NCBI RefSeq assembly: GCF_008831285.2
Contig: NC_045142.1
Span: 26,239,876-26,303,875 of the forward strand
Direction: 5' to 3'
Length of the DNA stretch: 64,000 nt
Source of the DNA: Nymphaea colorata
Lineage: Eukaryota; Streptophyta; Magnoliopsida; Nymphaeales; Nymphaeaceae
Both the position numbers and the translations under genes were made by a program. Under the pieces are notes generated by a model. The model saw only the letters and a list, made by a program, of their open reading frames with translations, made no database searches and was not told the origin of the DNA. Shown here one piece after another: positions 23,099 through 36,762 of the stretch; the first letter of the stretch is position 1; each line of letters opens with the position of its first letter.

Positions 23099-24349
23099 TT
23101 GACAATTTTTTTATGAAAAGTGCAATTTTATGAAGAAGATCACAAAAAAAAATCTACAATTATAAACAAAAGGTATTGTAGATTCAATCCCTCTACATTG
23201 GATTTGTAGATTCCTAGACCAGGTTCAAATGGAGGAATCCTCCTACCTCTCACAACACATCCTCTGCATCAGGTGTTATGTTTAATTATGCCCGCCCAAT
23301 GTACTGCGTCAAGGACTTATTATTGGATTGAGGCCCAGATGGCCGCATGTTCAGCGCCTCTATCTTTCACCAATGTAAACACATTTTAAAAATTTATATT
23401 GTGTCCATGTGACCGACAATCAATGCTGAAAAACCAAGTCTACTTGTACGTTGTAGTCTTCCTTGTAACATATAAAAGATTTCCCAACTCGTACTTTTAT
23501 ATTTGAAAAGTGGAGGGTGTTGTTTCCTACTTCAATTATAATGTATAGGCAATTGACAAAGTCATCCACAACTTGTCGTTACCGACAAGTTCATTCATTT
23601 TCTGGGTTTAAGTTCTAAGTTAGTTCTTTCAAGTTAAATTTGTAAAAAAAAAAAAAACTTCATTTACTCTAAAAACAAGTATATGCAGTGACAGCCTCTC
23701 CAAACGGCATATGTTTATTTTATTAAATTTGTAATCGCACTAGGCTGCTAAAAATTGTCGAGACTACAAAAGGAAGTCAAGAATCGTAAATGTATGAACT
23801 TAATAATATTGAGATAGCTGTTCTGCACTTGATATCTACAACTTATCTATCTTTTACACTGTGAAAAGATCTCATCCACTAATAGAGGTTGAGGGTCTAA
23901 TTTGAAATTGATGGATTTCAAAATCCGATGAACTTCTGATCAGATTAAACCTCAACTCAAGCGATCCAGCACTTGTCGTGGGAAGTAATTCAAACGTTAA
24001 AGCATTAAGTTGCCAATCCTGGTAGGATACAAAATACAAAGCATGTTGTTTATTATGATATTTCATTGTTGCAAGTACCAGCGAAAAGTTTGCATTTCGT
24101 TTGTGACGATGGAATGTGTGAATTTCATGTGAAAAAAAGCTAACGAGAAAAGACCCACGATTTGAAAAGAGCCCTGAATGGAAAAGACAACACAGTAATT
24201 TGCTTTATTTTTGGGCAATGGAAAAGCAACCGATTGCAGAAGAAAAGGAAGCGAGGAGAAGCTAAGAAAGAGGGAAAAGAAAAAGGAGGGAAAGAATCGA
24301 AATCATTAGCGCCATCTGATCTCCCCTCGACCCCAATCCCGTCCCTCCC
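23095..24349. promoter_or_regulatory. Upstream region of PHS1
   Basis: AT-rich spacer giving way from about 24160 to purine-rich and then C/CT-rich sequence (24300-24420) that looks like promoter and 5' leader. No TATA element can be assigned with confidence. No other gene is visible. Confidence 0.4.
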
Positions 24350-27300
24350 ATGGTCACGCTCCCGCTCGTTCCTCCTCTCCAGGTCTCTCTCTCTCTTTCT
24401 CTCTCTCGCTCTCTGTTTTCAGATCGGTCACCATTCGTCTGGATCGGGAAAAGAGCAACGTATAATTCATTCTCTTTTTGCCGTGATGCGTTTCTTTCCG
24501 CTTTTCCTCTGAAAAGCAGATCTGGTGGTTTAAATTTCTTTCATTTTCAGGAGTGCGAAGAGGAGAAGGAGCTCGCCAGGGCGCTGGATGAGGCCTCTAA
24601 GGAATCCAGTTCGTCGTCTTCGTCCGTGTCCGTGTCCTCATGCGTGAGTATTGCGTTCCAATTAGCGAAAAATATCGGATACCCACGTCCTCGTTTTGCT
24701 TATTTTCATGAATTCTTGTGAAAAATTTCTGTGGGTCTTCGCCCGATCAGGTAATGGCGTTCTCCAAATGGCTCGCTCTGGTTCGTAGACGGAGCATGAG
24801 CAGTCGGTCGTCCGGATTCCCCAACCGATCTCCGAAGGTGAGACCGATGCCCCTTCAGTTTCCAGATACGTCTGATCGAGATTTCGAACGGTAAGTGGTG
24901 TCCCCCTCTCATGTTCTAGTTGGAAAATGGCGGTTGCATATAGTGAGATGATCACCGGATCTCCCATCTGTCTACGGTGATGATTATTTTCTGATGATTG
25001 TTCTTTGAAATGCATAATGTGATCTACGTGTTAGTGAACGTAGCAGTTCTCTGTATCCAACAATTTTCAGGATATATGTCGGCACATTCCACACTTATTC
25101 TTCATGAACTGATGTATAATATGATCTTATAGTAGTGAACGGAGTAGTTTTCTACATAATCCACAGTTGGTAGCTACCATTTGTCAATTTTTATGAAGCT
25201 AAATTTACTAAAAATTGCTCACGATGTGATGAGCGGTCAAGACTCCATGCACTAGAAATTCTCATGATTTTGCTTGTTTCCCAAGTTTTGAACTTGCTAG
25301 AACCAAAACAAGATACTGGACCGGGAATTGCCGGACAATGAATTAAACTGTGCCTTATGTAGCCAACAAAATTGATCAACAATTTCTAAAAATCTTGATT
25401 TGTAGGTTGAGCTTGAACCTTTTGGAATTTAGTTGGGCTCAGGACTCAACGTGCCGAGTTTGTGCCTGAGCTCTGGTCGAGTCAAAGCAAAACATTCCAC
25501 CTGTTTACTTCATTGTACATGTATGGATATTCAGCCACCCGGATCGGGATTTAGTCTTAGAAAAGAGATCGAAGCCTGGACTGGATTAGGTTGGATTCGA
25601 CGAAATTTGAGCGGACACATACCTTCAAAAAATATGTTGTGCTATTGAGGGCATCCAAGTTGGGTTTCATATAAGATGGGCATGGGCAATTGCCCACATG
25701 AAAACAATGAAACTTACTTGACACCTTAAGGTAATTTTTCTCATTTCTAGGGTTGCTAGTGCCCCTTAGCCAGAAATTTTTTGGCTCCCTAACATAAGAC
25801 CAGTCCATGAGAGTTTACGTGAGCCGCCAAGCATTAACCCGGTTGATTCTCTTTCTTGGAACGCCAGGGACGGGATGGCGTGTCGTTGGTGGAGTTTCAG
25901 AAACAATGTTGTAACTTGTATGCCATAGACTGGGCTCCATGTGTATCTGTTTGGTGTTCTGCCATTTTTGGCAGAAAACTGGATCTGCGTGATTTGGGAC
26001 ATGGTGTTCCTTCAAACAAGGGTAAACTTTTAAAAGGCTAACAAAGACACGCTCACATTTACCTGTGCTTTAGACAATCTGGATGGGTTCTGGATTCTTC
26101 TTTTTTTTTACCCCCACAGGTCATAATATGACGGATGAGGGATACAACTACTTACGTTGTTGTGGAGACTAGGAAAATCCTTATTGGACCGTAATTTTCC
26201 AGTTTAAATGGGTAACAAAAATCGTTCAAAGAAAGCATTTATCATCCTGTTTTCTATTTCCTTTCACATATTTTGTTGTCTAGAACTGAAAATCTAAATT
26301 GTAACATTCGTCAGCTCGTGCTTCTGTCTTTGTTTATTAGCTATGTCAATTGCTTCAATATGAAAGTTCTTGATCTGAAAGATACAGACATAATTGACAA
26401 CTTTTGCTTCAACCTCATTCTCAATGTTTTTCTTTTCTTACAGTCCGCAAGATTTGGATTCTGATTCAGGGATTTCCTCATCATATGAGGAATCCCAAGA
26501 GATTAGTTTGTGGGACAGACTTGGAAAAGCAGCAGTTTTGGATATAGAGTCAGGAGAGTTCTCATGGGACATGCTTTCTTCTTTGCACCATACTGAGCAT
26601 AGCGGTAGCGCAGAACAGTCTGAAGATGAAATGACCAAGAACGTTGAGGTATTTACCATTTGCTAGATGTTTCTCTGTGTGTCTTATGATCGTAGATTAC
26701 GCCACCCTATGACGTCGAGCCTTTTTAGCAAAACAGCCGGCTCAAGTTCGAGCCCGAGTTGCTCCCCTAGTTATCAAGGCCTAGAGCGGGCAGCAAGGGC
26801 CATGGCCCAACCTCAATTTTGGAAAAATTATAAATCTACTCTTCGCATATTCCAAAATTTCATTTCAGCGTCAGCAGAGTTCTTAAAAATTAGATAATGG
26901 CCCCTCTTGAAAAAGGAAAATCTTTGTCTCTGCACTGCGGCATCGATGGACTGAGGATGTTCAAAAGTAGAGAATTTTTTTCAAAAAATCAGGAATTTCT
27001 TGTCAAACTATACCACTTTCGTGTAACAACTGACAAGGATGGCCTTTTAATTTTCATCCCAAGATTGTTTAAAACTTGGTTTTAGTGGCAAACATCTGAT
27101 GCAGTGCTAATTTTGCTCATGAATTGATTAGTCCTCCAAACTATTTCCCTTGGTTCCAATTTTCCCTTTTTTCCTGGCTGGTTTAGCTCGTCCTTGCTTC
27201 AATTCCCAAGCTTGCCTGTTTTCGATTATCATTATAGGTGGTATTACCATTTCCCTGATCAACTTTTTCTTTTCTATTTTGAATATAAGATGATTAATTT

Positions 27301-30300
27301 GTTTACTTTTGTGAAACTTTATGCTTGTATGTAGGTAACAGTGAATTCTGGTGGGGTTGTCTTCTTTGCACTTTTTGGTAGGCCTGACAAAGATGACCTT
27401 ACTCCTAAAGAAGCAGCTGCAGTGATAAAGTTCTCCTCCTCAAGGATGGCCACTCAGTCGGAGCGCTTGGGCTACGAGTTTGCTAAATGGTTAGGAATTC
27501 GAACACCACAGGTTTGTACTATAAGTAGGTACTTTCGACATTTATTTCTAAGTTTGGGGAAAATATACACATCATATGAATGCTTGATGCAGGCCAGGGT
27601 AATCCACAATTCTAGTTTTGAGTGGCAGCAGATAAAGGATGGTGCAGAGAAAGCTAAAACAAAGGCAACTGCAGACGGAGATGAAATTGGTGAAATGACA
27701 TGTTCGGAGTTGTTAGAAGCGCTTGAACTGAGCCGTTGTCTCCTTCTAATGAAGTACTGCCATCTAACTCTGTTGTCTCGCTTGTGTGACGTTCTAAACA
27801 TCCAACATCTTCTTAGTATGCTGACATGCACATCTACTTATAATATGCACGCGTCTACTTAGTATAGAATATGTATATCTACTTATACTATGTATATTGG
27901 CAGTTACGTACATGGCACACCCCTTTTGGACAGTACGAGTGCATTTGAATCACAGTCTGTAGCTGAAAAGACCGCTGCAGCACTTGGCAGGATATTGATG
28001 TTGGATCTGGTGCTTAGAAATGAAGATAGACTTCCCTGCCGTTTGCTTGGGTGGAGGGGGAACTCCTCCAATCTATTATTTGCAGAAGAAGTTGCATGCA
28101 CTGGCTCAGAAATATTTCAGGAAGATTTAGGTTATATACCAAGAAGAAATAGAGCATCCAAAACTTTTCAGAAGGAGAGAAGATTTTCTTCAGTTGATGG
28201 TAGAATCAGTCCATGTAAATCTGCGTTGGTTTCTCAGAGTTCAGATTTGTCCGAGTTGGTGACAACTTCACTTGATTCTGCTGATATTATCAGAGAACAG
28301 GAAATAGTGGATACCAAATATGATGATTTCCAGGTCATAGCAATTGACACAGGTGTTCCTCGCCGGCCTCCTGCTGGTAAACGTGCAAATGACCAAGCTC
28401 AGTATCCCAAGATGGTCGAGCTCCTTCTCAATAGTTTTGAGTTCTCAGGGAACCTGCTATATGAAATTAGTCGGGGAGAGCTTGGATTTCTGGTCTCAGA
28501 AGAGGGCACTTCACTGCAAGATCCGAGTTTTGCAGATTCAGCCCCTGTTGTCCATGAGTTTCGAAGTGGATTTCGTGCTTCTCTCAGAGAGTTACAAGGA
28601 TTTCATATATTTCTTTTGACGGTCTACCAGAGATTGGACTGCCTTCTTCGGTCATTTTTAACAATAATTAACAGGAGCTCGCTTGGGGACTCCGAAAGAG
28701 ATGATTTTCCAAATTCTGATTCGTGGCAACCATCCACATGTAGCTTTCATTCCCCTTTTGGCAAGGAGCGAGATGCAACAGAAACTAATGTAGATACGGT
28801 TGAGTGTGAGCTGCAGAAAACAACACCTAAGTCATCTTCATCTGGCTCTTATTCAACATCTCCCATCTCACGAGACAATTGGCATGGAAGATATTATCGA
28901 GGGGGTTTAGAGGCTCCCCGCAGCCTTCGACTGACCATGAAGTTACGTGACTTTAACAAATTTGCCAAGGTAAAGTTTCATATCAGTGTATACAACATGT
29001 GAATCTAGTCTATCCACAAAAATGTCATATGATCTCTCTAAATTTTTAACAATTTGGCCCTGACATGATTTGATACTTGTAGTTTCGTCCCTTTTTGTTT
29101 CTAGCTTTTGGGACCTTTTCAGATGGCTGCATATAATTTTATTTTCATCTGGCCTACAAACAGGTGGAGGTGGAGGCAGAGCTGAGTAGAGATCTGGAAC
29201 GTTGGAACGAAATGCTTAAAGCAGATGTTGTGAAATATTGCCAAGACAACAACTTCAACAGTGGGTTCTTCGAGGGCAGCGATAATCATATTGTTGTTGA
29301 TGCCTATGAACTCAAGGTGATCTTCCTGTCTCCTAGAATTTTTTTTGTAGGGTATGCTTTTTTTTCGGTCTGAAATAAGTTTGTAGCTTCCCGCAGGTAA
29401 GGCTAGAACACATTCTGGAAAGGATAGTCTTGATTACTGATGCTGCAAATACAGAAAGGCCTTCATTGATTACAGGTAATTTGTTTATCGGTGGAGCACT
29501 AGCTGCAAGATCTGTGCACACCCTCCAATACTTGGGTATCACACATATACTATGCTTATGTTCAAATGAAGTCGGACAAGCAGATTCTCAATTTCACGAA
29601 CTCTTTGAGTACAACAACTTCTCAGTAAGATTTGTGCTCCTCCTCTGCAGTTCCCTTTCATTTTGTCTAATAATAAAGTGAGGGTCGAGAGGTTCCTTGA
29701 TGTGTTTCTTTCTTGAGCGTTCTTTCATGTGTTCGGATGCATTACTCGCTGCGAACATGCCTTGGTCATTTTCGTGTCTAATGTAGTGAATAAATAGAAG
29801 CCTCCGTAGGTCAAGCAGGGAGATTCACCCTTTAACTGACATGCCTTTTTCCATTTCTAAGTTGCCTGTCGTCATCATTCCCTACCAGCACTCCTGTAAA
29901 ATTTCCAGTATCATGAGTGGACCTTATTCACCAAATATGTCATGCTGCTATGTTGACATGACCTTCCCGTTGTGCAGATCTGTGATACAGACGATGCAGA
30001 AATCAACAGTCTCTTCGAAGTTTGCTCAGACTTCATTGAACATGCCGAACAGTCAGGTGGCAAAGTTCTTGTTCACTGTTTTGAAGGGAAGAGCAGAAGT
30101 GTGACCGTTGTTCTTGCATACCTGATGCTGAGGAAGTATGACCAGTCCCATCGAATCTCAGATTTGAAGAACCCCCCATAAGGAACTTCTGCTAACTCTG
30201 GATCTCACCTTTTGCAGACACTTGACTCTGCTACAGGCATGGAATGAGCTTAAGAGGGTTCATCATCGCTCGCAGCCCAATGATGGGTTCAAAAGGATAC

Positions 30301-30524
30301 TGTTGGAGCTCGATAAAAAATTGCATGGGAGCCCTTCAATGGAATGGCAGCAGAGGAAGCCAATGATGAAGCTATGCCCAATTTGTGGAAAGAATGCTGG
30401 ACTCAGCACCAGCTCCCTGAAGCTTCATTTGCAGAAGTCGCACAAGAGCATTTCTTCAGGAAGTGTTGACAGCGCTATGACGATGGAATTCCAGAAAATC
30501 ATTGGTGCTGTGAAGATAGGTTGA
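24350..30524 (+). CDS. PHS1: PHS1: dual-specificity phosphatase with actin-fragmin-kinase-like domain
   Basis: Plant PROPYZAMIDE-HYPERSENSITIVE 1, about 906 residues. In Arabidopsis the protein acts on cortical microtubules: the kinase-like domain phosphorylates alpha-tubulin and the phosphatase domain restrains it and MAP kinases such as MPK18. Exons: 24350-24382, 24551-24643, 24751-24890, 26444-26648, 27335-27511, 27593-27753, 27904-28969, 29164-29316, 29397-29624, 29978-30135, 30218-30524; phases all agree. Basic residues then LQF near 54-79 fit the MAPK docking site. The kinase-like domain starts near 158 (GGVVFFALFGRP) and carries the RNED motif at 308-311. The phosphatase loop HCFEGKSR places catalytic Cys at 786 and Arg at 792. 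The tail holds a CPICGKNAG motif and ends EFQKIIGAVKIG, where the family has a nuclear export signal. The first two exons are the least certain. Confidence 0.95.
25660..25800. mobile_element. Transposon fragment in PHS1 intron 3
   Basis: TGGGCAATTGCCCA at 25683-25696 is the palindrome seen in MITE family A, followed by AGTGCCCCTTAGCCAGAAATTTTTTGGCTCC, broken here for length (AGTGCCCCTTAGCC at about 25758-25771). This resembles the family's right-hand part. No perfect target duplication was found. It lies in the large intron 24891-26443. Confidence 0.45.
26705..26925. mobile_element. Repeat fragment in PHS1 intron 4
   Basis: Contains an AGGGCCATGGCCCAACCTCA palindrome-bearing segment, then an AT-rich tract and TAATGGCCCCTCTTGAAAA. 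This pattern is common in plant dispersed repeats. It lies inside intron 26649-27334, away from the splice sites. The family was not determined. Confidence 0.35.
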
Positions 30525-32153
30525 GGGGAAAGATTAGGAAGGAAGGATACCCTCATACAAGCCGAAGGCATGATACTTAGCCCCATTTTTAGATTTCCTA
30601 ATATCGGTCCATTGGGAAAAAGGTACAAGTCTAGAAGCGGCTCAAGTAGTCAGAAGCACGGAAAGAAATTTTTTCTGTAGATTCAGTTGTATATACTTTT
30701 GTTGCTAGTAGCAGCAAATAATTTTGTCAGAAATCGATTCATTTTCCTACAATCTTGATCTTCTAGATAAAAAGGTGGCAGCTTTAGATTGAGAAGTCTA
30801 TTGACCCATTACTGTTCTCCCATCAGAGACGAGTCAGATATGTGAAATGGAAGCATCGTATATCCTTGGATTTGCTAAAACCAGAAAGTGTGTTCTAGGC
30901 CGACCATTCTTCGTCGAAAGATTTGCCAAAAGGCCAACAGACGTGTCCATTCTGGTTCACATATTTTAGCAACCCCTGCCTGTATACACAGTTTACTATT
31001 TCGAGCCTAAATATGTCTTATTTAAGCTCCATTCTTTCAACAAATGCTGTTCATGATTTGTGGCTTTCCTTCTTCACAACAAACTAATGTAAATCAATGG
31101 ACAGCCGATTTGGACTCCCATCCGAAGGATGGCCCATCTTTTGCCTCCTTACAGCTAGTTATCTTCAGACTCTCCAGAGTTGGACAATTCTCCACGGGAC
31201 CTTGCTTCAATTTATGCGAGTAGGAGTGAGAAAAAGGATAAACCTTTCCATAGAAGGCACAAGCTCACCTCGCGTTCGTCCTATTAGATTCTTCTCAGTC
31301 ACATGTAGAGGACCAAAACGAGCTGTTATATATCAAGCTAGCGTGGGCGCCACAACGAAGAACATTCACAGCCCCAGAAAACTTCATATTTGGGCGGAAA
31401 AATGCCGGCCAGGTTAACAGATTCATGGTGAACATTTCTTAAATCCGCGAAGGATCAACTTAAAAACTAGCCAACTGCCCTTCTCTCTCTTTTGGTACTG
31501 GAAACGACCTCGGGTTGAGAGACTCATTAGTCATTCTCCCCACAGTAAAACCTCCCCTCCCATGCATAACCGTGTATCAATCTGGAAACAAAAAATGGTC
31601 TCAGATAGACCTTCCTTCTCAACCTACAGATATTCAAATGAACAATTTTTGTGGTTTGCACGGCTCTATGGAAAATTTCTGTCACAGCCTTGGCAATGCA
31701 ATGGAAGAGATGAACAAGCAGTTCCTGAAGTCGTCAATCATAGAGAACCATTCACAAGGTCGCTCTCGTCCAGTTTCAACTACCTGACAAGTGCGTCGGT
31801 CTTTCTCTTATCACTGTTTTATTGTTAGTTAGGTTTTGTATTTCCCTGTCATTATTAAGTTCATATGCCAACATCAAGCATGAAGGCATTCGGCACTCAA
31901 ACATGAAATTGTAAGTTGTGATCAAGGAACTGCACAGGAAAACGAGCGTAGAATAAGAGAAAAAAAATATCACTTAAAGCCCTGAATAGTCTTTGTTGGA
32001 GAGCACGAACGAAAATAAATTTGAGAGAACCAGAATAGGGCATGCCGAACATACAATTCTTACGTTGGTAGGGCCAAACACCTACGCTTATGCTCGACGG
32101 CTTAAGGGAAGACGGCATTTCCTCAGAAAGAACCATATACTGTGTTATGTTCG
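30525..32153. other. PHS1 3' flank and intergenic stretch
   Basis: Begins with the PHS1 3' UTR. A reading frame at 31515-31787 has a plausibly protein-like tail (GLHGSMENFCHSLGNAMEEM), preceded by a polypyrimidine-AG at about 31630, but it matches nothing I recognise. The rest is unremarkable. Confidence 0.4.
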
Positions 32154-32456
32154 GCTCTATATTTGGATTCTTTTCCCAAGACCAACCAAGAAGAAAGGTT
32201 TAAGTGCCCGAAAATCTTAAACTGCTAGCCTACAAATACAATCCAAGCTTCTGTTCAAGTCCCCAAGTTTCTAGCGAAAAAAGTTTCAGCTAATTGAAAC
32301 CTCAGCTCTATATTTGGATTCTTTTCCCAAGACCAACCAAGAAGAAAGGTTTAAAGTGCCCGAAAATCTTAAACTGCTAGCCTACAAATACAATCCAAGC
32401 TTCTGTTCAAGTCCCCAAGTTTCTGGCGAAAAAAGTTTCAGCTAATTGAAACCTCA
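32154..32456. repeat. Near-perfect tandem duplication, period 151 bp
   Basis: Copies run 32154-32304 and 32305-32456. They differ at only a few positions (an extra A in TTTAAAG and TAG to TGG), so the duplication is recent. No coding content. Confidence 0.95.
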
Positions 32457-35400
32457 AAGCTCAGAACTATTATCCAGTAGTCTAATACAGAAACATTTGT
32501 GCTCAATAGATGCAATCTAATAGAACTTGGAACATGACAAGGTTAAAGCCTCTTACTGTGGGAAATAACCTTCAATGTCCGCTAAACGTAATAGCTGCCG
32601 TGTCATGACAAATTTGTTCCTAATAGATTTACCATACGGTTCCTACTTCTTGTATCATGATAAACCTGCAATAGAACCCCCATCGACTTATCAACCTTCA
32701 GCATGATGACGGTGGAAAAGGAAACAATAAGGAAAACGAAAGGACAGAGGAGAGGTAATACGGTGGCTGCCCGTCTACCAATCTTCTTTTGCCCCTTAAT
32801 TTATCAACCATCTGAACCAAAGCAGAGGAGGTGTCTTTCTTTATCATGCAAGAAGCTACTCGTATCCTCAGAGATATTGCAGCAAAATTTTAATCGAAAT
32901 TAACAAAAAAGAAACGCAATGTTCAATAGATTAAAACTAATGACTTATGATGAGAACCTTTACAATTTTTGTGATAGAGCAGCTAACAAGGAGGGGATGA
33001 TGTCCGAAGAGAACATTGAAGAGCAAAGAATCAAATGAAATGACCAAAAATGCAGTCCTGTTAACATTTATTGGCACCAACTTCCCACTAGCATGTGCCT
33101 GCACACCAATATGCACACACCCTGGCTACTGCTCCTAGTTCTAATCATGACGATCCACGGTCCATTTCTTCTTACTGACCACTTTGTCAACGACTTTTTA
33201 ACTATTAAAAATTGCGTTATTGATTGTTCCATATTAATCCATAAGGTTAACCATTCTTCAGCACCTTTAAGTCGGTTCGTCAATTGTTGAAAGCCACAAC
33301 TGAGTGCATAATGATCTCTGTAGAATGGTCGATTTCTGACGTCCAATAATGTGAAACAATTAACTGTGTGCATCAAGTAAAAATCCTGGGTGCCTTCTTT
33401 ACTCTTCCAATTGTTTCATCTGTTCCGTGCCAACTTTTTGCCAGGTTCCTTGTGGATTCTCAATTACTGATGCAATAAAATTGATTCGACCACTATATGT
33501 GAATCTTCCATCTTATTCTTCTGCACAATCCATCTGCTGGAGAAAGAATTTTGTGACAGACCATGTCAGTTTTGTATTCTTAGAGCAGTGCAGTTGTTTC
33601 CTATAAATATATATGCTCGTCCAGAGAACTCTCTCATATTTCATCTCCCCACTTCAATTATTTCAGTTTCTGGACTCTACATTGGCTATCTCAATCCCTA
33701 TAGAGAATATATTCTAAGCATGTCTAACACTTGCATCCTTAGTTAATCCATCCTTTACTCTGCCTTTTATTATCGAATAGCTTCTCACAGCTATTAACTT
33801 TCAAAACCACTCTACTTTTATCCAGTCTTAAGCCCTAGTACCTTCAATTAATCTCGCCCACACCTTTTCTTATGATTGACCTTTTAGTGTTGTGTATCCT
33901 ACCCCTGTTTTTGCTCTCTTGGTTGAACCTTGAACACGTACCTCCTTCAACACAAGTCACCAATTTAAACATTATAACTAGAAACATGAGAGTGCTTGAG
34001 AAGATTGAACCTCAGCAAGACCTAGTGGCTAAGAAAGAAGTTAGTTGTGAAACAAAAAACTTACAAGAAAGGTACTTGCGGGTATCTGGCAACTAAACAT
34101 TATGTAAACTATGTTTCCAGATTTATGCACTAATAACTATGCAGCAAAAATCTATGTATCGTAGGCCAGCTAGAATGCTAAGATTTCTTAAAAATGGTCA
34201 ACTCAGTACGTATTATGCTCATCTCAGTCAAGCACCTGAGGTTCATAAATCCAGGACTAACTTCCATCTTCAGTAACTACAATGCTACTAAACATCTTTT
34301 TTGGAAACATGTAAAGTTTTTTCCAAACAAAAAACTCATGATAGATAATGGGGATGCCTTCTGAGCAAAAAATCAGGAAATTTACAGTGTTACTAAAAGA
34401 CTAAAAAAACAAAAGTGCAAGTTAATTAGGTAAAGAACATAGAAAGTACTAAAAGTAGCAAGATTACCACTATCTGCACTTCCCATGTTTTTATCAAGAT
34501 CTTCCACAGTATATTTCCCACCATCATGAAAGATTCAAATTAATAATGATGTAATCATCGCATAGCAATCCGATCATTATTAAGCATAAAAAAATTCCAG
34601 CCTAGAGTATCAACAACCTGCAACTCACAATCAATACATTGCTCTGTGTTGTGCATAATGTGAGAGACAGAGAAAATTATAGGCATGTCCAACATTTCCA
34701 AATATGCTTAAGCAGTCAAAAAGAAGCATCTGAAATCTAGAGTTCCGTGTTAAGTCTGTTGTGCGGTTAATTAAGTGAGTTGGTTTACTGTTGTTTCCGC
34801 TGCACATGTTGCTAATTCTGGGTAGGCATGGTTCATGCTCAGAAACAAACTTGTTAGCTCCATTGATGAGTATTCAGTGTTTAACCCAGATTCGCATCAA
34901 AGCATGTTTACAATGTCATCTTCTACTGAGAAGATATATGATGCAAAAATCAATCTAAACCAAGATTCTTTTGCAGATCAATTGCTGTTTCCAGATAAAT
35001 CGGAACTAGGCAACTTATACAGATGACAACCAAGATGAGATTTTCTTCACATCCAACCCAGTTTCATCTCCACCTTTAGTTGAAGAGACAGCCATGGCTT
35101 TATTTTAGAAAAATATCAACTTATTCAATAGTTTCATTATTAAATTGATGTTGTCCACAACAGACTCCTCGTTTCTAGGAAGGTAACTAGCTTCCTCAGC
35201 CAAACCTCACATACAAGCACAATGATTGGCAACATACAAAAGAAAGAATCAGTTTGAAAGATCCTCGTGTTAACTCCTACACCAAGAATCATAACATAAT
35301 AGATTCATACATGCCTACGCCTACCTAGACAAATCTCTGACGTAAGTGCTACTTCATCTTCTAATATTCTTAGTTCAATCAACCTTCTCAGTAGTTAAAT

Positions 35401-36762
35401 CTAATAATAGTTGAAACTCAAAAGTCTAACATTCCAACAACTTTCTTGGCACTGACTTCACAATTTCACTTTTGAGAATTGCCTTGCATACTCCCAGCTT
35501 CCTCTAGTTTACTGTCCAACAAATCAGAACCCCAACTCTTAACATACGTGTTCTTAAACATCCATCATAGAGCTAACCATCCTCGTACACTCTAAGTCGT
35601 TTAGGGTGTGGCTCAATCCTGGAGGAGACAGTCAGACAGACAATGTGTTTCATCCACACTCTCCCTGTTCAAGCATGGTGAAGTGTACCTCATGGCACCT
35701 CCACTATTCTCTTTTGAGCTTGTATAGTTTCTACAAAATTTTTGTCACAAGGTGCGACAGAAAATGTGAGTGAGAAGGTCGTGTGACTTCCCTCTCTGGC
35801 TTTAAACCACACCCTTGTGTAGGATATTTTATCAGGGACACTTTTCAGATTTTGCATCAAATAACAGATCTACTTGTCTTGAACCATCCGCAAACATTCT
35901 TTCTTTCCACCACAGTTTATCTACATCAGTCCTCCAAGTTTTGCATTTTTATGAACTATAATGTGCTACTCATGCATCTGTATGACACCTAGGAATAAGA
36001 ACTCATTTGCACAAGTTATTGTCGATTATGCTCAAATCTCAAAATAAAAATTGATCTCATTTGCTTCTCGGAAATTGTCATTTGGTAAACAGTATTGTTG
36101 CCTTTTTAAAAGGAATGCAATCTTGCATATCTCATCTTGTTCACCAGAGAAAAATACCCGTAACCACCACCAGTTAGTGACTGTAGATTCCCACATTTAA
36201 GGATTACAAGATAATATAGTCACCAGTATTATTATTTTAAATTTCTTGTTGTTAACTTTAAATAGGCCTCCAAGCCAGATATGTTTGTGCTAATTGCCAA
36301 GGTAAACGACATTAGCACATTGAAACTTTCAGTATCAAGAAGGTAACAGCTAAACTTCGACAATCTTTCACGTTCCTAATGCAGCCTAAATTATTGAGAG
36401 AAAAAACTCAACAGTCATATTCTAACATCAAATAGAGACGTACGATCCTACGTACAAGTGTTCCCTTGACAAAAATCAGATGTCAAAGATCAGTAGAAAA
36501 TCACAAGGATTCACCAATGTACAGATGGGAAATGAAAGCAAGAAATTGATTCCCTTCTTTGCTATGCGAAATCCAACATAGAGAAAGTCAAATGAAGACT
36601 ATACAGAAATTTAACGAAATAACGGAGGGAAGAAATGATTAATTTTCTTTGACATCAGAAACCCAAGATATACAAAGAAAATAAAAGAATATACAGAAAT
36701 TCATGAATAGAAAACGGTGTTCTGGTATTTACAATATACAGAAAGGGGACGTGTTTCAACTT
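32457..36762. other. Long intergenic stretch, no gene recognised
   Basis: About 4.3 kb of AT-rich, non-repetitive-looking sequence with only short reading frames on both strands. It may contain the 3' UTR, with introns, of the minus-strand gene that ends at 36763, but no splice chain could be supported. No tRNA or snoRNA signal was found. Confidence 0.4.
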
